Of a stretch of 10,335 bases of DNA, positions 1 to 4,702 are shown in pieces. Below the pieces are notes generated by a model. It worked only from the letters and a program-made list of their open reading frames with translations, searched no databases and was not told the DNA's origin. This stretch comes from Thermoplasmata archaeon. GTDB lineage: Archaea > Thermoplasmatota > Thermoplasmata > Thermoplasmatales > Thermoplasmataceae. Position 1 is the stretch's first letter; each line of letters starts with the position of its first letter. The stretch is taken from assembly GCA_021811525.1 (NCBI GenBank), contig JAJZOK010000098.1, forward strand, positions 1 to 10,335. Reading direction: 5' to 3'. Position numbers and translations under genes: made by a program.

Positions 1-26
1 CATTCCAGGAATGGAATAACCTCCCA

Positions 27-593
27 ATGAAAATCTACGTGGTCGATAACGGGGGCCAGTGGACACACAGGGAGTACCGGGTTCTGAGGGACCTGGACAT
101 TGATGTCAGGATTGTACCCAACACCTCTTCATCATCGGATCTCGATGGACTGGACGGGCTCGTACTGTCTGGCGGCGCACCAAGCATTGCATCTGAAATA
201 GACAAGCTTGGAAACATAAGCTCATTCATAGAGGATCATGATTATCCAATTCTTGGCATATGTGCGGGTTTCCACTTTATTGCACTTCACTTTGGCGGAG
301 AGGTAGGACCTGGAAAACACCCGGAATTCGGCAAGACCGAAGTCACAATTTCAAAGCCTGATATTTTGCTAAAGGGCCTGCCCGATAAGATCATCGCGTG
401 GGAAAACCACAATGATGAGGTAAAATCCCTGCCTGGTGTATTTGAGATAATGGCATCCTCAAAGACATGCTCAATACAGGCGTACAGGCACACTGAAAAG
501 CCCATTTTCGGGGTTCAGTTCCACCCTGAGGTTGAAAATACACAGTTTGGCAAGAAAATTTTCGAAAATTTCATAGATATCTGCAGTAAATGA
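27..593 (+). CDS. guaA: GMP synthase, glutamine amidotransferase subunit (GuaA N-type)
   Basis: This 188-residue protein is a class I glutamine amidotransferase. It should hydrolyse glutamine and pass ammonia to a separate XMP-aminating subunit to make GMP; archaea often split GuaA into two genes, and the partner is not in this window. The start (KIYVVDNGGQWTH) and the GGAP segment near residues 49-52 match the archaeal GuaA subunit. The triad is visible: nucleophile Cys79 in GICAG, and His166 with Glu168 in QFHPEVE. One oddity is that the usual GxCxGxQ motif reads GICAGFH, with His83 in place of the conserved Gln. Length is normal for the subunit. The ATG at 27 is the expected start, although the frame stays open to the window edge. 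One other upstream frame ends in TGA at 28-30, giving an ATGA overlap, and another ends in TAA at 17-19, so an upstream operon partner is possible. Confidence 0.93.
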   Translation: MKIYVVDNGGQWTHREYRVLRDLDIDVRIVPNTSSSSDLDGLDGLVLSGGAPSIASEIDKLGNISSFIEDHDYPILGICAGFHFIALHFGGEVGPGKHPEFGKTEVTISKPDILLKGLPDKIIAWENHNDEVKSLPGVFEIMASSKTCSIQAYRHTEKPIFGVQFHPEVENTQFGKKIFENFIDICSK

Positions 594-602
594 CTTGCCA
601 AT

Positions 603-613
603 CTTTTTATTTA
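603..613 (+). promoter_or_regulatory. TATA box for the PRC-barrel gene, probable leaderless start
   Basis: The 40-base gap after guaA contains a T/A-rich box, CTTTTTATTTA, centred about 25-26 bases before the ATG at 634. Archaeal transcription normally starts about 25 bases after the TATA centre, so the RNA would begin at or next to the start codon. No Shine-Dalgarno motif precedes the ATG, which fits a leaderless mRNA. Confidence 0.6.
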
Positions 614-633
614 GATTTGGATTATATTGAACC

Positions 634-885
634 ATGCTCACAGAAGTAACTGAACTTTATGGCTTGCCTGTTTACACCGACAAAGGTGTTCTGCTGGGTC
701 AGGTGAATGATGTTATTTTTGACATGGAGCAGCAGGATATCTACGGCATTTACATCGAACAGCCCAATCCACAGGTGGTGGAAATGGGGTCCGCCATAAG
801 CGTTCCATTCAGATGGGTGAAATCAATTGGCGAAATCATACTCCTAAGGAAATTCCCATCTTTCCTCAAGGTCCCACAGGAATAA
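634..885 (+). CDS. Small PRC-barrel domain protein
   Basis: This is an 83-residue stand-alone PRC-barrel protein. The domain fills nearly the whole chain: the opening LTEVTELYGLPVYTDKG, the GxVNDVIFD strand-turn, and a later hydrophobic strand with SVPFRWVKSIGEIILL are typical of the fold. There is no signal peptide or membrane segment, so it should be cytosolic. PRC barrels bind RNA, tRNA or protein partners (RimM, photosynthetic reaction-centre H subunit). In haloarchaea, small PRC-barrel proteins called CdpB take part in FtsZ/SepF cell division. Whether this protein has that role is inference only. It has its own promoter after guaA and converges on gltX, with 2 bases between the two stop codons. 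The fold assignment is firm; the function is unknown. Confidence 0.85.
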   Translation: MLTEVTELYGLPVYTDKGVLLGQVNDVIFDMEQQDIYGIYIEQPNPQVVEMGSAISVPFRWVKSIGEIILLRKFPSFLKVPQE

Positions 886-887
886 AT

Positions 888-2543
888 TTACTTGTGGGTG
901 AAGTAGGCTTCACTTTCTGACAGGATGTTTGCATAAGCATATCTTTCCAACTGGGCGACTCCCCTGAAGTCTTTTCCATGAGGTTCCATTAGCCCATGGT
1001 CAATGCTCCCGTCCGGCCTCATGACAGTAAAGCCATGGCTTCCGTCAGGACACCACTGTAAGATCTTGACCCTGTTTCCGCTTGGCTCAACACTGGAAAA
1101 TTCGACCACATCTCCAGCTCTGCGCACATTGCACAGGTCTTTGAGCCTGAATTCTTCGCCTTCAGCAATCGAAGACCAGTCAGATCTGGGGATATAAATG
1201 GTAGGTTCTTTTCTCATGCTGTAGGTCCTCGTTCCGAGTTCCCTGTTCGATGGATGATTTGGAATGGCTGGATTAAGTTCAGGAGATCCGGAAATCTTCA
1301 GCTTAACCGGATCAGGGACGAAGAAGAGCCTTCTTGTCCGGGAATCAATGAATTCCTTGTTCATGGCATTGAAAATGTCAATGGAGAACTCTGAATCGAT
1401 CTCCCTCATCCCGGACTCTACCCAGTACCTCCTGAATGTCTCAGGTGAGAATCCCCTCTTCCTGAATGCCATGATTGACCCGAGCCTCACGTCATCCCAG
1501 CCGGCGTAGGTGCCATCTGCAATTCCCTTCTTTATTATGGAAGTCTTGAGGATAACCTGAGGGAAGTCTACAAGCCCGTAATGGTAATATTCCGGAAGTT
1601 CCCAGTTGTTATACTTGAAGATGTATTTCTGCCTCTCTGTGTTGTTGATGTGGTCCTTGCCCCTGATGACATGGGTAAGCCCTAGAAGGTGGTCATCTAC
1701 TGCTACGCTGAAATTCATCATTGGGTAGAACCTGAACCTGTGGCCATGCCTCGGGTGTTTTGTATCAGAAATCCTGAACGCGATCCAGTCCCTGACGGAA
1801 GGATTGGGGAGGTCAAGCTGTGTCTTTATGATGAGGACTACCTCCCCCGGTGCAAATTCACCTTTAAGGACTCTCTCAAAGGCAACCATGTTTTCTCCAC
1901 TGCTAAGAGACCGGTGGGGGCAGGCAATGGATCTGGCCAGTTTCTTCTTGTATACCTCTGTGTCACAGGTGCACATGTAGGCGTTTCCCTGTTCTATGAG
2001 CCGCCTTGCTTCGTCATAGTACACTTCCATCCGGTCAGATTGGATAACAATCTGCGTGGTGTTTATTCCGAGCCATTCTAGGTCTCTCGGAATCTGCTCA
2101 TAGGCATTTGGGTCGATATTCGCAGGGTTTGTGTCCTCGATTCTGAGAATGAGCTCGCCACCATACCTTCTCACGTATTCATCGTTAAGTATTGCAAGCC
2201 TGGAATGCCCAATGTGGAGTGGCCCTGATGGCGAGGGTGCCATCCTCAGTACCACCTTTCCCCTTACATTCTTAAGGTCAGGAAGCCTGTGCTCCTGCAC
2301 TTTTTTCTCCTTGTGGAGGAGTTCCGGGTATTCGTCTTCTACAATTTTTGCGATTTCTTCCTGGCCCATTGCATTAACCTGGGCCACGACCCTGTTTACG
2401 ACAGGAAAAATCTCCTTTGCTTTTGCCCTGTAATCGGGGAACTGTCCCAGGACCTTGCTCATAATGGCTCCAGTTTCAGCTTTTCCCTTATGCTCAAAGG
2501 CATTCTTGATCGTTATTTTCCGAATATCCTCTTCAATTGGCAA
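888..2543 (-). CDS. gltX: Glutamyl-tRNA synthetase, archaeal type
   Basis: This 551-residue class Ib synthetase attaches glutamate to tRNA(Glu). Archaeal members are usually non-discriminating and also load tRNA(Gln), which GatDE then amidates. An archaeal N-terminal helical extension covers residues 1-90. The Rossmann catalytic domain has the HIGH motif within SGPLHIGHS (HIGH at 110-113). A likely zinc site is Cys191, Cys193, Cys208 and His210. The KMSKS-like loop is the degenerate LKTSIIKKGI (332-341), followed by YAGWDD as in archaeal family members. The C-terminal part is a beta-rich anticodon-binding region. The length is normal. The start is TTG, chosen because GAGGTGA lies 7 bases upstream and no ATG fits. 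It is the last gene of a leftward operon behind the NOG1-like GTPase, only 7 bases away. Confidence 0.96.
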   Translation of the reverse strand: MPIEEDIRKITIKNAFEHKGKAETGAIMSKVLGQFPDYRAKAKEIFPVVNRVVAQVNAMGQEEIAKIVEDEYPELLHKEKKVQEHRLPDLKNVRGKVVLRMAPSPSGPLHIGHSRLAILNDEYVRRYGGELILRIEDTNPANIDPNAYEQIPRDLEWLGINTTQIVIQSDRMEVYYDEARRLIEQGNAYMCTCDTEVYKKKLARSIACPHRSLSSGENMVAFERVLKGEFAPGEVVLIIKTQLDLPNPSVRDWIAFRISDTKHPRHGHRFRFYPMMNFSVAVDDHLLGLTHVIRGKDHINNTERQKYIFKYNNWELPEYYHYGLVDFPQVILKTSIIKKGIADGTYAGWDDVRLGSIMAFRKRGFSPETFRRYWVESGMREIDSEFSIDIFNAMNKEFIDSRTRRLFFVPDPVKLKISGSPELNPAIPNHPSNRELGTRTYSMRKEPTIYIPRSDWSSIAEGEEFRLKDLCNVRRAGDVVEFSSVEPSGNRVKILQWCPDGSHGFTVMRPDGSIDHGLMEPHGKDFRGVAQLERYAYANILSESEAYFTHK

Positions 2544-2550
2544 ATGGTTC

Positions 2551-2557
2551 TCACCTC
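2551..2557 (-). promoter_or_regulatory. Shine-Dalgarno site of gltX overlapping the GTPase stop codon
   Basis: On the minus strand GAGGTGA is a 7-base match to the archaeal 16S 3'-end complement. Its last three bases are the TGA stop of the upstream GTPase gene. A 7-base spacer then leads to the TTG start of gltX. This decides the non-ATG start and suggests translational coupling. Confidence 0.75.
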
Positions 2558-3507
2558 ATTCCTACCATTGATGTCATAACTTCCCTCAGGGAATCAAACC
2601 CTTCAAGAGTTGCAGTTGAAATGGCAAGTTTTTCAGTCCTCTCCTTAGTGAGGTCAGATTTTGTCTGTACCCTGATGATTGGGGAGGTAAACCGCTGCTT
2701 GATCTCATTGTACAGGTTTTCCTGCTGCTCCATTGAATATGAAGAGTGGCCCGTTGGGTCAATCAGGAAAATGATGACGCCCCTTATGTCCCTTAGGGAG
2801 AGGATGGACTTGATTTCCATTTCATTTCTCTCTTCCATGGGCCGGTCTAGAATCCCCGGGGTATCTATAACCTGAATCTTCTGGTCCTTCAACTGCATGT
2901 AGCCTATGGAAATGGTCTGGGTAGTGAACGGGTAAATTGCAACCTTGGGCTCGTTTCCGGTCAATTTTGCCAGAAGTGAACTCTTTCCAACATTAGGCAT
3001 CCCTGCGATTATGAAAGTCGGCATTTCCGCATCAATATCCGGTATTTTCCTCATCCAGTCCCTGCATTTTGAGAGGAACTGGAGGTCCTTGTCTATGCTC
3101 TTGATAATTGAAGAATACCTGCCGTAATATTCCTTCATTATTTTGTTGAGCTTTTCAATAGTCTTTGCTTTCTTGAGGTTTCCAATAAGCTCTGTGCTCA
3201 GTGCCTCAATCCTTTCAGCTGCCCATTGGGCCTTGCTCAGGCTGACCTTATACTGGTCAACATCAAACATGAGGTCTATCATGTCCTCATAGAATGGGTG
3301 GAGTTTCTCTATGGTCGGGAACCTCTTGACAAGCTTTAGCAGATGGGAACAGGTGATGGACTCAATCGTAGAAATACGGTCAATGATCTCTTTCCTGATC
3401 TTGTCCTCAATCTTTGGATGGTACGGTTCAGTTATCTTTGAAGCCTTCAGGAAAGATTTGTCTATTAGCTCCTGGCTTCTCAGGACAGTCGGTATTCGTG
3501 TAAACAT
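2551..3507 (-). CDS. NOG1-like GTPase (Obg/NOG family, COG1084 type)
   Basis: This 318-residue P-loop GTPase resembles archaeal NOG1-type proteins, whose eukaryotic relative acts in large ribosomal subunit assembly; a similar role here is inferred. The N-terminal 160 residues are helical, beginning MFTRIPTVLRSQELIDKSF, as in the NOG1 N-terminal helical domain. The G domain follows: G1 GMPNVGKSS (169-177), G2 Thr in PFTTQT (about 195-198), G3 DTPG (215-218), G4 TKSD (282-285), where most family members have NKxD, and a G5-like STA near 298. The chain ends soon after the G domain, so it lacks the long C-terminal tail of eukaryotic Nog1. It is the middle gene of the operon: 7 bases after the DUF1059 stop, 7 bases before gltX. 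No clear Shine-Dalgarno motif precedes its ATG. Confidence 0.88.
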   Translation of the reverse strand: MFTRIPTVLRSQELIDKSFLKASKITEPYHPKIEDKIRKEIIDRISTIESITCSHLLKLVKRFPTIEKLHPFYEDMIDLMFDVDQYKVSLSKAQWAAERIEALSTELIGNLKKAKTIEKLNKIMKEYYGRYSSIIKSIDKDLQFLSKCRDWMRKIPDIDAEMPTFIIAGMPNVGKSSLLAKLTGNEPKVAIYPFTTQTISIGYMQLKDQKIQVIDTPGILDRPMEERNEMEIKSILSLRDIRGVIIFLIDPTGHSSYSMEQQENLYNEIKQRFTSPIIRVQTKSDLTKERTEKLAISTATLEGFDSLREVMTSMVGMR

Positions 3508-3514
3508 CGTTTTC

Positions 3515-3703
3515 TTAACTTGTAGGTTTTTCTTTTATGGCAGCTATGAAGGTTTTCATCTTCTCTTCAGGGACTTCAAACAGGTTGTGTGCATACCTTG
3601 CATGAATCTTTATCTTTGGTTCCAGTTCCTCAGCTGTTGCTCCGTCTACTTCGTAGCTGCACTGGTACCCAGCATCAGAACACTTGAAATAGTATCTTGG
3701 CAT
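3515..3703 (-). CDS. DUF1059 family small protein
   Basis: This 62-residue protein matches the DUF1059 pattern: a short strand and Cys (YYFKC), a second Cys (YQC), an acidic helix (TAEELEPKIKIHARYAH), and a C-terminal amphipathic helix. Cys8, Cys15, His34 and His39 could bind a metal, which is my inference. The family's function is unknown. I start it at the ATG at 3703 rather than the in-frame ATG at 3724. Family members begin just before the first Cys, and a TATA box centred near 3727.5 puts the transcript start on the 3703 ATG. The 3724 ATG lies inside that TATA box. It leads the operon with the NOG1-like GTPase and gltX, with a 7-base gap to the GTPase gene. Confidence 0.82.
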   Translation of the reverse strand: MPRYYFKCSDAGYQCSYEVDGATAEELEPKIKIHARYAHNLFEVPEEKMKTFIAAIKEKPTS

Positions 3704-3722
3704 AGCAATGTATCCTGTATGC

Positions 3723-3732
3723 ATTTAAAAAG
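3723..3732 (-). promoter_or_regulatory. TATA box of the DUF1059-GTPase-gltX operon
   Basis: Read on the minus strand the sequence is CTTTTTAAAT, a good archaeal TATA box preceded by ACAC. Its centre is 24-25 bases before the ATG ending at 3703, so the operon mRNA should be leaderless. No other promoter is evident before the two downstream genes, which follow with gaps of 7 bases each. Confidence 0.65.
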
Positions 3733-3754
3733 GTGTTGAGTTTCGAAGGTTGAC

Positions 3755-3762
3755 AATTTAAT
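3755..3762 (+). promoter_or_regulatory. TATA-like box for the small helical gene pair
   Basis: AATTTAAT is centred 25-26 bases before the TTG at 3784, the same spacing as the other promoters here. It lies about 31 bases from the oppositely oriented TATA box, so the two promoters share this short divergent region and may interfere with each other. A weak GGGTG at 3775-3779 could instead act as a ribosome-binding site. Confidence 0.45.
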
Positions 3763-3783
3763 GCGTACCGGAATGGGTGCACC

Positions 3784-3975
3784 TTGAGGGACGAACTCCT
3801 GAGAAAGCTGGAAAAAGAAAAGGAATACTTTCTGGTTCGGGGAGAGCAGATACAGGAAGAAATCGAAGAGAAACGCATCACTGCAATAGAAATGGAGATG
3901 CGGCTCAAGGAACTTAGAAAAGACCTGGCTCGCTCGCATAGCCTTCTTGACCTTCTGAGGGAAGATGGAAACTGA
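3784..3975 (+). CDS. Hypothetical coiled-coil protein, 63 aa
   Basis: I do not recognise this family. The 63 residues are highly charged and almost entirely helix-forming, with repeated Leu/Ile/Met at heptad-like spacing between Glu/Lys/Arg runs (LRKLEKEKEYF, IQEEIEEKR, MEMRLKELRKDLARSHSLLDLL). This points to a single long alpha helix that probably forms a coiled coil. It has no Cys, signal peptide or membrane segment. The start is taken as TTG at 3784, because a TATA-like box sits 25-26 bases upstream and there is no ATG before residue 37. Its last 11 bases overlap the next gene, so the two are probably translated together and may form a complex. That it is a real gene is supported by the overlap and promoter, not by homology. 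Confidence 0.65.
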   Translation: MRDELLRKLEKEKEYFLVRGEQIQEEIEEKRITAIEMEMRLKELRKDLARSHSLLDLLREDGN

Positions 3976-4315
3976 CATTGGCCCTGCCCTTGAGAAAGTG
4001 GGCCGGCATGTTAAACTCACACCTCATGAACTTCAGGAAATCCGGGATAATTTCCAGTTTTATGGGAGTACCATAAATGACCTTCTCAAATACATATCCA
4101 GGTACGAACAACTGAAGCAGGAACTCTCCAAACTGTCCTCAGAGATTGCGAAGCTCAATTTTGAGAATTACGAAACTTACATGGCGGTTCACACAAACTC
4201 AATCGCCATAAGCGGCCACCGGGCTGCTATAAAGATAAGTGGCCAGAGGCTCTCGAAGGAACTGGAGAGGGAACTTGAGGACATTTTGGCAAAATACTTG
4301 ATGATGAAGTTCTAG
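3965..4315 (+). CDS. Hypothetical helix-rich protein, 116 aa
   Basis: I do not recognise this family. The N-terminal 40 residues look like a short helical domain (LTPHELQEIRDNFQFYGSTI). A coiled-coil stretch follows, about residues 41-68 (LLKYISRYEQLKQELSKLSSE). A less charged middle section (NYETYMAVHTNSIAISGHRAA) precedes a C-terminal amphipathic helix (LSKELERELEDILAKYL). There are no catalytic-looking motifs, no Cys and no membrane segment. The ATG at 3965 lies inside the preceding gene, 11 bases before its end, with GAGG at 3957-3960 as a possible ribosome-binding site 4 bases upstream. The coupling suggests that the two small proteins act together. A structural or adaptor role is conceivable but unsupported by homology. 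Confidence 0.75.
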   Translation: METDIGPALEKVGRHVKLTPHELQEIRDNFQFYGSTINDLLKYISRYEQLKQELSKLSSEIAKLNFENYETYMAVHTNSIAISGHRAAIKISGQRLSKELERELEDILAKYLMMKF

Positions 4316-4332
4316 ACTGTAAATGATCAAGG

Positions 4333-4338
4333 TTTTAA
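4333..4338 (+). promoter_or_regulatory. TATA box for the TusA-like gene
   Basis: TTTTAA within GGTTTTAACC is centred 27-28 bases before the ATG at 4363, and there is no Shine-Dalgarno motif in between. The transcript is therefore likely leaderless or nearly so. The 47-base gap holds nothing else that I can identify. Confidence 0.5.
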
Positions 4339-4362
4339 CCGATTCTGCGATACAGAAATACA

Positions 4363-4611
4363 ATGATTAAAGAGGATCACAGGAACATCTCATGCGGCGG
4401 GGATCCGTTCAATTACCTCAAGAGTGTCCTCAAGGGGCTGAACATCCAGCTTGACCCTGGACAGGATGCAGAAATTCTGGTTCTCAAGGAAAAGTTCCCG
4501 TATACAAAGGGCACATATGAGGGGCTGGCAAAGACCACGAAATTATCACTGATCGATGTGAGAGAATCCGGGCCTGATGTAGAAATTTACGTAAGAAAGC
4601 CGAAAGATTAA
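4363..4611 (+). CDS. Divergent TusA/SirA-like small protein
   Basis: This 82-residue protein looks like a divergent member of the TusA/SirA (YedF) fold, which has a beta-alpha-beta-alpha-beta-beta layout and carries sulfur as a persulfide on one Cys. The pattern fits: Cys11, then a first helix (PFNYLKSVLKGLNI), a GxxxEILVL strand (DPGQDAEILVL), a second helix (YEGLAKTTKLS), and two closing strands ending EIYVRK. The classical CPxP active site is missing. Cys11 is followed by Gly-Gly-Asp-Pro, one residue longer and without the first Pro. If the Cys is used, sulfur relay in tRNA thiolation or sulfur metabolism is possible. Without the motif, this remains a fold-level call. It has its own promoter and no close operon partner. 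Confidence 0.5.
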   Translation: MIKEDHRNISCGGDPFNYLKSVLKGLNIQLDPGQDAEILVLKEKFPYTKGTYEGLAKTTKLSLIDVRESGPDVEIYVRKPKD

Positions 4612-4639
4612 GTCTCCCTGCTCTGCCTGCCATAAATTA

Positions 4640-4647
4640 TTATATAA
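4640..4647 (+). promoter_or_regulatory. TATA box upstream of gyrB
   Basis: TTATATAA is the strongest TATA match in the 91-base gap before gyrB. It predicts a transcript start near 4669-4670 and a leader of about 33 bases to the ATG at 4703, unlike the leaderless promoters elsewhere in the window. Weaker A/T stretches at 4668-4682 could provide a second start closer to the gene. I see no clear operator or hairpin. Confidence 0.6.
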
Positions 4648-4702
4648 CGTGGGATAGTGAAGGAGAGAAAATATAGATTTAGTTTTGGAAGTGGTAAAAT
4701 CA

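Noticed and set aside
1..30. Tail of an upstream gene ending TGA at 28-30 (ATGA overlap) or TAA at 17-19.
   Set aside because: Only 5-9 codons are visible and two frames are possible, so no gene can be supported; noted under guaA.
332..341. Degenerate KMSKS loop of GluRS as a sign of a broken enzyme (residue numbers of the protein).
   Set aside because: Archaeal GluRS normally has a loose version of this motif followed by GWDD, and everything else in the enzyme is intact.
621..628. ATTATATT as the TATA box for the PRC-barrel gene.
   Set aside because: It is only about 9 bases from the ATG, so transcription would start inside the gene; the box at 603-613 has the right spacing.
1689..2081. 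130-codon open frame on the plus strand opposite gltX.
   Set aside because: It is antisense to the conserved catalytic core of gltX, has no promoter or family resemblance, and fits a codon-bias shadow.
3704..3724. Longer DUF1059 start at the ATG at 3724, adding 7 residues.
   Set aside because: That ATG lies within the TATA box, the predicted transcript begins at 3703, and family members start right before the first Cys.
4685..4702. gyrB start at TTG 4685 or GTG 4691.
   Set aside because: ATG 4703 gives the normal GyrB N-terminus, and the added residues (MEVVKS) have no counterpart I know. They are not formally excluded.
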